A stretch of DNA of 64,000 nucleotides from Nautilus pompilius (lineage: Eukaryota > Mollusca > Cephalopoda > Nautilida > Nautilidae): contig JACATO010000039.1 of the NCBI GenBank assembly GCA_018389105.1, forward strand, positions 558,001 through 622,000, in the 5' to 3' direction. The translations under genes were made by a program, and so were the position numbers. Below the pieces are notes generated by a model. It saw nothing but the letters and a program-made list of their open reading frames with translations. It searched no databases and had not been told where the DNA came from. Positions 11,431 through 23,400 of this stretch are shown one piece after another; positions within the stretch are counted from its first letter, which is position 1, and each line of letters starts with the position of its first letter.

Positions 11431-13255
11431 TTTTTTACTAAGTACCTATAATAGTAGATTTATCTGGTTAATACTTTTAAATCATGTATCATTTACCTTT
11501 TGTTGATAGTTCTTCTGTATCAACACTACTTTTGCTAGAAAACAGTATTTTTTATCACAGATTTTGGTGCACTGATGCTATTTACTTGTTAGTAATATTA
11601 CAAAATAGTGCTGAAAAATCTACATGCTATTTTAAAGTTAGTTGTTTCCATTTCACACAAATATTAAGGATGATAAGAAGCTTAGATAAAATTAATATTA
11701 TTTAAAATAATTTTATAAATACTTAAAAATATGTTATTGACTAGGTAAGATGTAGCCCATATGATATTTTTCCTTTAAATATTTCTTTTACATTGCCACC
11801 AAACCTCCAACTTAAAAAATAATGTATTCATTCTGTGAATAGACAAATTCATTATCTGTCATTCACCTGTGATAACCACTATACAAAAGTATATAGAAAC
11901 TGTTGTTATGCCATCACCTGGTATTAACTGAAGAGTTTTAGTAGACTTAGTAAACAAGTGAGTGATGCAAGTTCCAGTACTCTTTGTTCAGTTAAATAAT
12001 AGCATCTGGCATTTGCTTATGATTAGTCTTGTACAAATGTACATAGACTACTATCATGATGTCTTCAAATGAATAATTTACAGTAGATTCAGCAGCCATA
12101 TTACCTTTCTGCTTAGTCTGCTGTGAAGATAAGTGATTATATGATGAAAATAGTTTCTGGTACATTTGTACAGGGCTTACAAGAAGCAGCCAGATGATCA
12201 TGGCACTTAGTTGAACAAATAGTATTAGAACTTAAATGATTCACTTGTATGATGAATCTAATGTAATACATGTCCTAATATTGTGCTTATCTCACCAATC
12301 TATGGTTTAAGTCTGTGAATATGCCTCAGTAAAGAGTCAACTTCTTATTCATTTTCATGTGTTTTTTTGAGAATGTTTTAAAATATCAGTGATCATAGCT
12401 GATTCCTTATTTTGTTGTTGATTGTATGTCAAATGTTTTTTGATGTAGGTATCTTCTATGCTCAGTCTGAAACCTTGGCTAATATAAACTAAATCATTTA
12501 ATGAATTAATAAAATGATATTGGAATACCAAATCACATCTTAAAACACCTTAAGTAATGCTAGAAACTTCTGATGTTTCATCAACATGGATAGTAACAGT
12601 TGAAGATTCTGTTCTGCAATCCTCTGAGCTTTTATTAGTTTTCATTACATTTTAAATGAATGTTAAGCTAATTAAAAAATATAAATATAGGTCTTGGAAA
12701 ATTTGAATAAATCTAAAAATTCATACATAAGAAAAGGAAACAAACAATTTGCACACCATCAAAAGATGCTTGATTTTTTAAAAATGCTTCTTCTTTAAAC
12801 TTTCCAAATTACTCTGTGCATACTAGTTAACAAAAGAGACATGAAATTTATATCTTTAATACATTTTGTTTTGACACTATATATGCACATAACGGCACCA
12901 CAAAATATTTTTGGGCAGATGCATGAGCTAATTACACCAACATTTAGAAACATACTTTAACAGTTTAAATATGATAATTATGAATCTTACCTGTCTGGAC
13001 CAGCTTGTACCTAGTGTAAGTAATTCTTCATTTGTCTAATGTCTAAAAAAATCCCTTCTTTTCACAAGGCCCAATTAAAAGTTAAAAAAGTGGACAAAAA
13101 TTAAAAAGCAGAACTTGATCCAACACAACAGAAAAAAAATAAAAGCAATACTTCAAAATTTGTAAAAAATATTTTTTGTAGATTAGCTTTACTTAGAACA
13201 TTAAAACCAGCAATTTCTTTAAAGAAAAATCAGCATTTTCTCTAAAAAGCAAATA
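11431..13255. other. Intron sequence, no gene seen
   Basis: AT-rich intron. Short frames here have no recognisable domains. The stretch 12000-12600 is slightly richer in complex sequence and may be decayed repeat, but no family is supported. Confidence 0.45.
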
Positions 13256-13418
13256 CAGTTGATAATCGATATAAACATTTTCTCTGGACCAGCACAAATT
13301 GTGCTTATATCAACAAGTCCATTTTTAAAAAGGATTTCTTGTACATATTCATTTAGATAATATTAGAGGAATGTGTAATAAAAATACATAAAATTAAAAC
13401 AGTTAAGACAGTATTTAT

Positions 13419-14842
13419 TTAGAAAAATAATCTAAAATTGAAGATTGTTGCGTGCACTAGTTTTGTATTATGTAACTTCGAATTGCATGTTGGGTGTTCT
13501 TTAACTCTTGAGTTGGTATACCATGTTTTTAAAGAACTCTTTATGTCGTCAAGAATAGCAAGTGCTTGCAATGGAGTAGTCGATATCTCATCAATTTCAA
13601 CATCTTCCAACACTTCAGTCTCATCACTTCTCGCTTCATTCAGTTCTTCAAAACATTCAAGTTGACAACCACATTTGATAAACTCTTCAGCCATTTTTGA
13701 GCCTTCTTTGCTGTTTAAAACTTCTAATTCAAAATCTTCATTACATTGAAGCATTTCTCCCTGATTCAATGACAAACATTTTCTGAAGCAATTTTGGATA
13801 GTTGTTGAGGTCACATTATCCCATGCAGTTTTTAGCATGAAAATGGCATCCAAAATAGTTAGATTTAGCAGCCAAATTCGTCCTGGCCACTATCTAAGCA
13901 TGCAACCAATCTTTCATGAACTATTTGTGATAGTGTGCTTTAAGGCAGCGAATAATCCCAGCATCCATTGGTTGTATAAGTGACATTGTATTCGTTGGCA
14001 AGTAGACCACCTCTACATGTTGTTGTGACTTCCTTAGGATGTACAGAAGGCACTGATCTAGCAGCAGGAGAATTTTCCTTTTCTTGCATCACATTTTCTT
14101 GTCCAACTGTATTAGCCATTCTGTGAATAAAGCTAAAGTCATCCAGGCTGCAGAATTTGATTCAAATTGCATTGGATGGTTGTTTTTCTTATTCTTAAAA
14201 CACCTTGGTTTTTGGCTCTTACCGATCACTAGCATAGCTAGTTTTTCAGTGCCAGTCATGTTTGATGCATCAAAACAGTCGGTCTTTCCTCCTTTTTTCC
14301 TCCACTGACTTCTTCATCCTTTCTGACTAGTGTACCATCAGGAGTGGTCCTAAAATAGTCGTCTTATCAGCATTGAAAATTGCCTCTGCAGAAGCTCTGG
14401 TAAAACAGTCTTCCATTCATTGGCCCCAGATAAATCAGCATCTGCCTTTTCTCCATATTCTCGTTTGTAGACAATATTGAATCTCTTTTGGATCTTTTGT
14501 AGCCAGCTAGAAGTAAAGGGTTTGGATGAAGATCTTCGGAACCACCATAGAATTCTTGAGCTAAAGACTTAACTTTCTCTATTAAAAGAGGTACAGAGAG
14601 CTGTGCCCTTTTCCTCATGACAATAAACCATTTGTACAGCTGCTGCTCCAGATCTGGTAACACTCCTTCCTGCTTTCTCTTTTGAGAAAGGTTGCAAAAT
14701 GAAATCTGAGTTACCATTAGCTAACCATCATGTGGTCAATGTTGAATTTCCATGCAACATCAGCTTTCTTTTCAATGTTATGAACTGCCTGAATAACCTT
14801 TAGCTTGAATTCTAATGTAAAACTTTTACATTTTGAAGCCAT
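13419..14842 (-). pseudogene. Tigger/pogo transposase, broken
   Basis: From the ATG at 14842 the minus strand reads MASKCKSFTLEFKLKVIQAV and continues to KKADVAWKFNI, a CENPB-N type psq helix-turn-helix, then stops after about 40 codons. The next piece (14367-14717, QKRKQEGVLPDLEQQLYKWF) matches the second, CENP-B-type DNA-binding domain. The DDE region between 14366 and 13860 is decayed. The end (13853 leftwards) has the family hallmark AWDNVTSTTIQNCFRK, seen near the C-terminus of Tigger transposases, and then an acidic tail. Stops and shifts separate the pieces. A 96-bp tandem duplication lies just upstream of the start. Confidence 0.75.
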
Positions 14843-14874
14843 AATGAATTGTGCAGGATGTGCTTAATTAAACG

Positions 14875-15066
14875 AATGATAGGCATGTCATGCTGTTGCC
14901 TATAGATACCGTGCTTTGCGTAGGTGGTTTCCACCAATAAGCATCTTCCACGTGGGTGGTTTCCTAAAGGAATGATAGACATGTCATGCTGTCGCCTATA
15001 GATACCATGTTTTGTGTAGGTGATTTCCACCAATCAGCATCTTCCACGTGGGTGGTTTCCGCCAAT
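14875..15066. repeat. Tandem duplication, 2 copies of 96 bp
   Basis: Copies start at 14875 and 14971, both beginning aatgatag-catgtcatgct and containing cctatagatacc and tccacgtgggtggtttcc. Each carries further ggtggtttcc subrepeats. They sit between the transposase start and the right end of the Tigger element, that is, in its 5' untranslated or promoter region. Confidence 0.85.
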
Positions 15067-15289
15067 CAGTTTATTCCACACCATGCCTGCTTTTTGCAGA
15101 TTTTCCAACTTTACTTTTATTGTTTCTTTATGGATTCATTCCATGTACTTATATCTATTTTGTGCTTATAAAGATTATTCCTATTAAAAATATATATGAA
15201 AATTTTTGGGACTGTAAGATTAAGTGCTTATATAGATCATTGTGCTTATATTGAATGTTTGAACGTGCTTATACCAATCATTGACTGTA

Positions 15290-16811
15290 TCTTGTTTTAG
15301 TATTTAATGAACATTGAGAAAACACTGCCTGGCCAAAAAAAAAAAGAAAGACTAAAAACTACACTATGAAAATTTAAATGGTTATGTAGTGATTCATTAG
15401 AAACTTTTAATATTAGTGTGAAGAAAAAGGTTTGCTTTCAGTAGTGGTTGGAGCATCATTGCTAGGAAATTGACACGTTGAACCTGTCATTTGGGTCACA
15501 GGTGATCTGACCCTCATTATTAGTGCTATTTCTAATTTTATGGTCAGGTAGTGTAGAAAACAATTATATAAACTACATGATTAGATTATATTGAAATTAC
15601 TCACTATAGACATAGATGCCCATAGGGATGGGAAGTTGCAAATTTTAAGTATCTCATGCTTAAAATGGACATCAGACATATTTCTCAAACCATTGGCATA
15701 TATTCTGATGACATCACATATTTGGTTATATTAAGAAATGTGTTTGGTACCTTTTCCTTTTGAAAAAATTATATAATATTTCAACTAGCTTTTTTCTAAA
15801 GCTATGATAATCTAAGTAATCTAAGCCTTTGAAGTACTTCAAGATAACTTAAATTGTTTACCATTAATCATCCTATTAATTCTTTTAACCTTCTCCAAAA
15901 CCATTTTACTGAGTTTATTCACACTGCATATTCTAAACCTGATGTTACCCCTGATTTGTACAAAGGGACAAACTTGTGCAAATTTAGCACCATTTTGGTT
16001 TTGCTGCACACATTTTAATGCTATATCTAATTTTATAAGGCAATGTTATAGACAATAACTTTTATTTCCAAAGGTAAAAAAAAGTTATTATAGAGCTCAA
16101 GAAGGATCCAAATTAACTTGCTCTTGTAACATTGGGATTTTACATTTAATTGACAGTCAGTGAAACAATTTATTATAAACTTTATATTATCCAGTTTTTG
16201 GCCTGACTACAATTTGATATCATCTGCAAATTTTATGATGTAATTGGTGAACACAGTATGCATATCAGTAATATGTTACATGTGTAAACTTTGTTATTTC
16301 TCTAATAATGACTTTACCTTATAGCTTGTACACATTTATTAGCTTCTATAATGCTTATATAACAACAAAAAACATAGACCTGTTGGGATGCCACTCAAAG
16401 AAGCAAATGAAAGTAAAGTAGATAAAACGTTAAAGAAGAAAGAAAAGATAAGAAACCTTGATTAAAGGCTAATGATTTTGTACAAATATATTATAAAAAA
16501 AACATTTTGAAAAAGGACATACTAAAAATTTGTTTGATGATACATATAAAATCCTAAAAGTTAATAACACTGTTCTTTGGACATATAAATTAAAAGTGTT
16601 AGATAAGCAATATTAGGATCATTTTATGAGTAGGAGTTACAAAATCTGACTGAAATGTCTATATGGTAAAGTTGATATCTTATCAGCTAATAGTAAATAT
16701 AATTTATCATCAAAGAGACATAATGCAACTTCAGTGAGATTAATTGTATAATTTTTGTGTTTCTAGTCTAATTAAATCCATAGATTTTTTTTGTTTGTTC
16801 TGTATTATATA
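15290..16811. other. Intron sequence, no gene seen
   Basis: AT-rich sequence between two transposons. No domain, end repeat or RNA gene recognised. Confidence 0.5.
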
Positions 16812-18298
16812 CAGGTGCATCTCAAAAAATTAGAATATCACAGAAGAGTTCATTTTTTTTCCATAATTTAATTCAAACAGTGAAACTTTCATATATTCTA
16901 GATTCATTACACATAAAGTGAAACATTTAAAGCCTTTTTTTGTTTTAATTTTGATGATTATGGCCTACAGCTCATGAAAATCAAAAATCCACTATCTCAA
17001 AATATTAGAATATATCATAAGATCAATAAAAAAAACAAAAAAGGGATTTATAATATAGAAATGTCGAACTTCTGAAAAGTATGTTCATTTATGCACTCAG
17101 TACTTGGTCGGAGCTCCTTTTGCACAAATTACTGCATCAATGCGACGTGGCATGGAGGTGATCAGCCTGTGGCACTGCTAAGGTGTTATGGAAGCCCAGG
17201 TTGCTTTAATAGCGGCCTTCAGCTCGTCTTTATTGTTGGGTCTGGTGTCTCATCTTCCTCTTGACAATACCCTATAGATTCTCTATGGGGTTCAGGTCAG
17301 GCGAGTTGGCTGGCCAATCAAGCACAGAGCACAGTAATACCATGGTCAGCAAACCAGTTACTAGTAGTTTTGGCACTGTGGGCAGGTGCCAAGTCCTGCT
17401 GGAAAAGGAAATCAGCATCCATAAAGCTTGTCAGCAGACGGAAGCATGAAGTGCTCTAAAATCTCCTGGTAGACGGCTGTGCTGACTTTGGACTTGATAA
17501 AAACACAGTGGACCAACACCAGCAGATGACATGGCACCCCAAATCATCACTGACTATGGAAACTCATACTGGACTTCAAGCAACTTGGATTCTGTGCTTC
17601 TCCACTCTTCCTTCAGACTGTGGGACCTTGATTTCCAAATGAAATGCAAAATTTACTTTCATCTGAAAAGAGGACTTTGGACCACTGAGCAACGGTCCAG
17701 TTCTTTTTCTCCTTAGCCCAGGTAAGACGCTTCTGATGTTGTCTCTGGTTCAGGAGTGGCTTGACACTAGGAATGCGACACTTGTAGCCCATTTCCTGCA
17801 TACGTCTGTGCGTGGTGGCTCTTGATGCACTGACTCCAGCCTCAGTCCACTCCTTGTGAAGCTCCACAAGTTCTTGAATCGGCTTTGCTTGACAATCCTC
17901 TCAAGGCTGCAGTCATCCCTCTTGTGCACCTTTTCCTACCACACTTTTCCCTTCCAGTCAACTTTCCATGAATATGCTTTGATGCAGCACTCTGCGAACA
18001 GCCAGCCCTTTCAGCAATGACCTTTTGTGGCTTACCCTCCTTGTGGAAGGTGTCAAAGTGTCTTCTGGACAACTGTCAAATCAGCAGTACTGAACCAGAC
18101 TGAGAGATTCATGGTATTTATACTGCATAAATAGTGATCTACTCAAACTCGAAATGGAATATTCTAATATTTTGAAATACGTTTTTTTTTTTTCTATTTT
18201 TTGAGTTGAGTCTAGAATATATACAATTTTCACTTTGAAATAACTGACCAAAAATATTGAACTCTTCCATGATATTCTAATTTTTTGAGATGCACCTG
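16812..18298 (-). mobile_element. Tc1-like transposon with both ends
   Basis: A 29-bp perfect terminal inverted repeat starts CAGGTGCATCTCAAAAAATT at 16812, and its complement ends at 18298. TA dinucleotides flank both (16810-16811 and 18299-18300). A second inner repeat (caaaatattagaatat near 16997, complement near 18160) gives long terminal regions with two similar boxes each, the IR/DR layout known from some Tc1 elements such as Sleeping Beauty. The minus strand holds a transposase that reads well in pieces from about 18112 down to 17095. The total of 1487 bp is normal for a full Tc1 element. Closely similar ends and transposases are common in fishes and other animals, and the family is known for horizontal spread. 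Confidence 0.9.
17095..18112 (-). pseudogene. Tc1 transposase, frameshifted
   Basis: The ATG at 18112 opens MNLSVWFSTADLTVVQKT. A frame change follows, then GKPQKVIAERAGCSQSAASK, the paired-like HTH. A further shift leads to ELHKEWTEAGVSASRATTHR and, near 17660, LFSDESKFCISF with the first catalytic Asp. Downstream (leftwards), decayed pieces match the second-Asp and Glu blocks around 17430-17270, and the C-terminal end lies near 17100. The family's usual length is about 340 residues, which the DNA accommodates. At least two frameshifts separate the readable pieces, so it is inactive, but identity to the family is still high, which suggests a moderately young copy. Confidence 0.85.
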
Positions 18299-18349
18299 TA
18301 AAGTATCCATGTAATTGTATAGTTTTAATTTGTTTTTAATTACAGAATT

Positions 18350-20950
18350 TTTTTTTTCTTTACAAACCCTTTTTGATTCAAGATCTATTGCATAGATTTT
18401 AGATCTGAGTCCACAAATTTCATTTATTATTTTGCTCGTATATTCATCTTTCCAATAAGCTCTTTTTGTCTTTTATTTTAAAAGATGGCTTACTGAGTAA
18501 GCAGAAGTGACAGAGAAATCTTCCATTTCTGTTTTCAAGTGGTAGTATAGACAACAAGTATATGAAAATAACATGTAAAATATTTTGAATAATATTAAGT
18601 AAAGGGATTTGTTAAAATTTGTAACTTTATTTTTTATATAATATTTGTGGTGTAGTATTGGGTAATTTTATTAACATTCTTTTCTAAGTTGCTCTGGGTT
18701 GTGCAAACTCTTATAACTGTTTGCTTTCTTAAAATTTTCCATTTATCATATGCTAATTTTTTAACAGAAGATTTGGATATGAGTTTATTTTCTATTGTCT
18801 TATTTTGGTAAGAAGAAAGCCATTCTTTTTGTAAAAGAAGCTTTTCCACAGCTAGTAGATAGTAATTCTTCAGGGTATTCTAAGTCTACTTCATATAGTA
18901 CATGCATTGGCGAATCTGGTTTAATTCTCATAACTCTACTTTCATGATGTTTTAGATCTTGTGTAGTGTGTGTGGGGTGGAGGGGTCACCAACCTAAATC
19001 CAACTGTTGGGAGAGGTTGACATAGAGCCCAACTATAAAGATTATTTGCATCTAAGTAGATGATATGATATTTTTCTTTAGTCATAATTTATATCTAAAA
19101 CATGACACTCTTAATCATCTAATTCTAAGAGATCTCTTGGAGTGAAATCTGATACTTCTCACCTTCACCCCCAACTTACTACATCTATGTTAGATACTTT
19201 GAGAGTTTTTATGTCATCTTTAGATATATTTACATAAATATAGTTATTATCCTCGGCTTATGCCTTGTTCTATCATTAGCAACATATCACAATCTGCTAA
19301 GAAATTTTATATTATATTAGTCATCTTTAGAGAAGCAAACCAGGCTACAAAAGAAGCTGTGAAGAATTGGCATTGGCCTGATTTATAAACTTTTTAATGT
19401 ACTAAAGTTTTCAAATACATCAGTTAATTCTCCTTATGTCTGAATATTGTAATTTTCACATACTCCCATGTAATAATTAAAATCTGAGTTTGAGATATTC
19501 TTTTTATATAATTCATTATACAAATCTTTAGTTAATTCACTAGCAGATATTCACTAAAATTGTCAATAAGAGTATAGAAAGACACTTTTTCTTCTAAAAG
19601 TTTCATCAGCTATATGTCTAAATTGTCTTGTTTTTAGATCTTGTTTCCATAAATCTAAAAGAATCTTAAAATCTGACTTTCAGGCTTTTTGTTATTATTT
19701 TATTATCTGTTATCTCTAAAGGTTCATTTATTTTCATTATGTGCAGTGCCTAAAAATTTACCAGTTAAATGAGAATGGTTTCTCACTTTTTGAATCTCCA
19801 ACAATAAAAGGTTCTTCATAAATATGATAAAAATTCAAAAGCTGTAAAATTTATGAGATCTTCTCTTTGGATTTTGAGAATTGAATAGTATTTAAAAATA
19901 CAATTTATAAAGATTTTAGCAATACTTTTTATTTCTATCTCTAAAGAGAACAGATGTAGGTTTTGCATAATCAGATACAACATAAAAAGAGAAAATAATG
20001 TAATATGTCTATTGTGATACTTTGTGCATTAGCATGTTTTTATAATTTTAGCAAAGCACTCAAAGTCTGTATAAATTACAAAGGCTATTTTTAATTTTGC
20101 TACAAAATTTTAAAATTCTAATTTATTATTATACATTTTAGGCAATCTAGGTAAAACTGGTGAATTTTTATTATGTCTCTTTTTATAAGTTCTTTCTTAA
20201 CTCTATAATTTAACAAACAGTTGGGACATAAAAAAAATTGTTGATTTGTGCTTCTATTTCATTCTAATTAGTCTAGTTTTTAAATTAGAGTATAATGACT
20301 TTTATCTTGTGTAATAAGCAAGAGATCTACATGTTTTCTTACTTCATTTACATTTGTAATTCTGTGGTACAATTTTCTTGTCAAATATACAAATTAACTG
20401 AGATGTACATTTCAAACCTATTTTGTTTGATGCAACAGGGTAGGTAATGCTTTCCATATTTAATTCAGATTCATAAATCAACTGAATGCACATGCACAAG
20501 TAAACACCAGAAAATAAATTTTTAATCCTTATTTTGAATGTTTAATACAGCAATTTTTATGATGATGCTTTTGAACAAGTTTGATATCTTTTCATATGTC
20601 CACTTTGTTGATTTGTATATCATGCTTTCCATATTATAAGCTAAGTCTTTAAAGTGATCTTTTAAAGTTATCAGAAAGTGTACATATATTTTCAGTAGAA
20701 TATTCACTTTTCCACATTAGTTTCTTTGTTGTTAAATTCTGCATGTAATATAAATTGAAATATAACATTATACTGCTTTCCTAACTCTAAAAATGTCTCA
20801 TACTCTAAAAATATTACAATCTTTAGATTTAAATTTTAATGCTGTGAGCTCTAAATCAAAAACATAACCATCAAGAGTAGTGTTTATAACTTTCACATTA
20901 ATTTTTTTCTTTTAGTACATTTAAATTTTTTTCTTCAGTTTAACATCAGT
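18350..20950 (-). mobile_element. Polinton (Maverick) fossil: DNA polymerase B region
   Basis: The minus strand across this interval reads, in many broken pieces, like the protein-primed family B DNA polymerase of Polintons. Recognisable landmarks are an exonuclease-domain piece near 20080 (FVIYTDFECF), the conserved block HSHLTGKFLGTAHNE near 19750, and a palm-region block near 19050 (IIYLDANNLY). These occur in the order expected for this polymerase. No integrase, ATPase, protease or capsid gene and no terminal repeats were recognised, so this is a partial copy. It abuts the Tc1 element ending at 18298. It is broken in many places (well over ten breaks) and therefore old. Confidence 0.7.
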
Positions 20951-21527
20951 ATATTTTTTAAAAATTTGTTTTATTTTATTTTTTTGTTATAAACCTGATT
21001 GGCTTAAGAAGAGTTTGATTGTAGAGGAACAGGTGACAAATTTTAATTGCTTCCATTTATTTAAGCAAGATTTCTTATTAGCAACTGCTTATTAATACTT
21101 ATATTTTTAAAGATTTTTTCATGTTTTTATTGTCAGTTTTCATCAAGAATATTAAAAAAAATTAAGATTTAAAATAAAGTTTAAAATTTGTGGTTGAAAT
21201 TTTTAAAATAAATTTTTAAAGATTTTTTAATGTATTTTTCTTACTCTGTATAAGTGAGATTTGATTTTTTTGTAAATTTCTATTTTCTGAAAAATACAAA
21301 AAATCTCATAAATAATCCTAAAGTCAAAATATGAATATTTGTTGAGTCTATTAATACTTCCATCAAATTCTTTGTCATTTTTAAGTGTTGCTATACTAAA
21401 ATAATTAATACAGCAGTTAATTTTCGTTGCAATATCCTTTAGTAAAATTTCTCAAAAATTGAAGTCAACATTATATTTAGTGATGTAAAAATTTACTCAA
21501 TACTGTTTTTTTTAAAAAAATATTTAG
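20951..21527. other. Intron sequence, very AT-rich
   Basis: Low-complexity AT-rich sequence between the Polinton fossil and a weak candidate exon. No feature recognised. Confidence 0.45.
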
Positions 21528-21569
21528 GAGCTGGAAATGACAGAGGTCAAGTTAAAATAAGAGGGAGTG
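21528..21569 (+). CDS. Weak candidate exon, 42 nt, phase 1-1
   Basis: A T-rich tract ending tatttag precedes and gtaagt follows, both good splice signals. One frame is open and reads (G)AGNDRGQVKIRGSG, Gly-rich and basic but not a regular Gly-X-Y. It would need one base from the preceding exon and donate one base to the next. If spliced to the acceptor at 25442, the junction codon would be GGC (Gly). The known upstream exon (2114-2140) ends in phase 0, so direct joining would shift the frame and another exon would be required. It could equally be chance in an AT-rich intron. Confidence 0.2.
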
Positions 21570-22290
21570 GTAAGTGATCATTTGAAAGATGCAGATGAAG
21601 TTTGAGGCAGACAGATCTTATAAACATCACAATAAAAAGGCGCTTTGTTATTATGTGTGTAATCAGACATTTAGGTCAAGCTTCTAGCATTCTATAAAGA
21701 AATTTTTGTATCAAATAAAACTTCTTTACACTGCTATTGTATAGTGAACCTAGCAAATATTTTTGAAATTGAAAACTTACAATTTTTAAAATATATTTAA
21801 ATTGTTTGCACCAGAGGTGTGTTGTGAGGAAGCTAGCTTGCTTTATATACAAATGAAGAAACATTAATAATAGCTCAAAGTTGGCTATCACATGCTAGTT
21901 TTAGGTTGGTATTTATTATGAATCAGTATCAAGGGTGTCTATTAATACTTGACTGTTGAATCTATAATAATAGATATTTCCAACTATGGGTGTACTTCCA
22001 TGTCTGTGCTTGCATTTTGTTGGTGTCAGTTTTGTTTTGGAGTGAGATGGGCAAGACCAGTGTGGAGTACATGACTGAAAAATTTGCATCTTGTTCCCAG
22101 TGAGAAGCTGATAGCTAAACATTAAGTTTTGCACTTTTTTTACTAGTTTCATTTTAGATTTTTTAATACACCCATTCAGTAATTAAAATTAAAGAATTGG
22201 AGGGTGGCACAATAGGTCTTTAGATAAAGAAATTAAAAGTTTTATAGAAAAATTGTATAGAAGCCCCGGGCCTTTTCTGCTTCTCTTAGT
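21570..22290. other. Intron sequence, no gene seen
   Basis: AT-rich. Short minus-strand frames at 21676-22152 have no recognisable domains. Confidence 0.45.
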
Positions 22291-22299
22291 GCTCTGGCA

Positions 22300-23400
22300 A
22301 GAATTTGGCCACCTGTTGTTGTTACATCAAGTTAGTTTGTGGAAAACAGCAAATAAAGACAAGCAGTAAAATTAAATTCCTTGTTAGTACTTGGTTGGCC
22401 CACCATTTGCATCACAAAGGGCATATACCCTGTTTGGCACTGAATCAATTAGATTTTTGTATCACTCTCTATCCAGATTCTTTCATATCCATGAGATACC
22501 TTTCTTTAATTTTGTCATATTGACAAGATATTGATAGGTTGGTCTTAGCTAATGATTAAAATTGCTCTCAAGGATGTTTGATTGAATTTATATCAAGGTT
22601 TTGAGATACACAGGAAAAAAGTTGAATGCCTTGATTTTTTCTTCTAAACTCTGGTCACATGAGATGTTGCATATAGCACAATCCCTCTAAAGAATGTGGC
22701 CATGTAATCTCAGTATGCCTTGTTAATACAATGATATGTATCTGTAAAATGACAATGTACTTAGCAGAACTGAGATGTCCTTTGATAAACACCAATCCTG
22801 TCTTTTTTCAATGCCAGATTGTAGCTCATACTATGACAATCCAACCTCCAGAGATGGATTGCTGAAACCTGGACTTGGAGAAAAGTACACTTCATCTGTA
22901 TTTGACGGTCTTGTCAGACATGACCTCTGACTAGATTTTTCAAAGCATTTTATTGATATTGGACAGAAGACTTTTTACAAGCTTCACACACACTGTACGC
23001 CTAGTTAGTGGAGATGATGATGGACTGTTCTTTGGCTTATCTCTGTTGCATGGGTGATGTCAGCAAGAGAATCTAGACATTGAGTACAGATGTAATGAGT
23101 AATGGCACACTCTTGTTGTGGTGTTAGTGTTGAGGGGTTTTCAGGTCACATTGCCATAGCAGGGATGCCTCAGTAAACTTGACACTAATATTGGTCCTAG
23201 GTCCATGAAAAATGTTAAGATCTTTGGCAATCTCTTGTTGACTTTGAGCACATTCTGAACAACTTATAACATAATTCCAGATAAAGAGAGACATATGACA
23301 TAGATACATCTGATTTAGTGTGGTAATACTGCATGCTAGTTTTCTGCTTACCTAGATGTCCAGTGTTTACATTAATTTATGGACATTATAAAATTAATTT
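22300..23400 (-). mobile_element. Degraded Tc1-like transposon remnant, minus strand
   Basis: The left part (22385-22470, tacttggttggcccaccatt) is the counterpart of the transposase C-terminal coding end seen at 17100 in the better preserved Tc1 copy. The right part (23124-23309) encodes on the minus strand AQSQQEIAKDLNIFHGP, a helix-turn-helix like the Tc1 N-terminus. The spacing of about 0.9 kb between them fits a complete transposase. The middle is decayed with many stops. Termini were not resolved. Confidence 0.55.

Larger units (their letters stand above)
13256..15287 (-). mobile_element. pogo/Tigger-like DNA transposon with both ends
   Basis: The left end CAGTTGATAATCGATATAAA (13256) and the reverse complement of the right end, CAGTCAATGATTGGTATAAG (ending 15287), are imperfect terminal inverted repeats. 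Both are flanked by TA (13254-13255 and 15288-15289), the duplication made by pogo and Tc1 elements. The motif TTGTGCTTATA recurs just inside both ends and may be a transposase-binding subrepeat. The minus strand carries a decayed Tigger transposase: start with helix-turn-helix at 14842, CENP-B-like second HTH at 14367-14717, and C-terminus at 13419-13853. The length of about 2.0 kb is right for a full Tigger. The frame is interrupted, so the copy is inactive. Confidence 0.85.
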
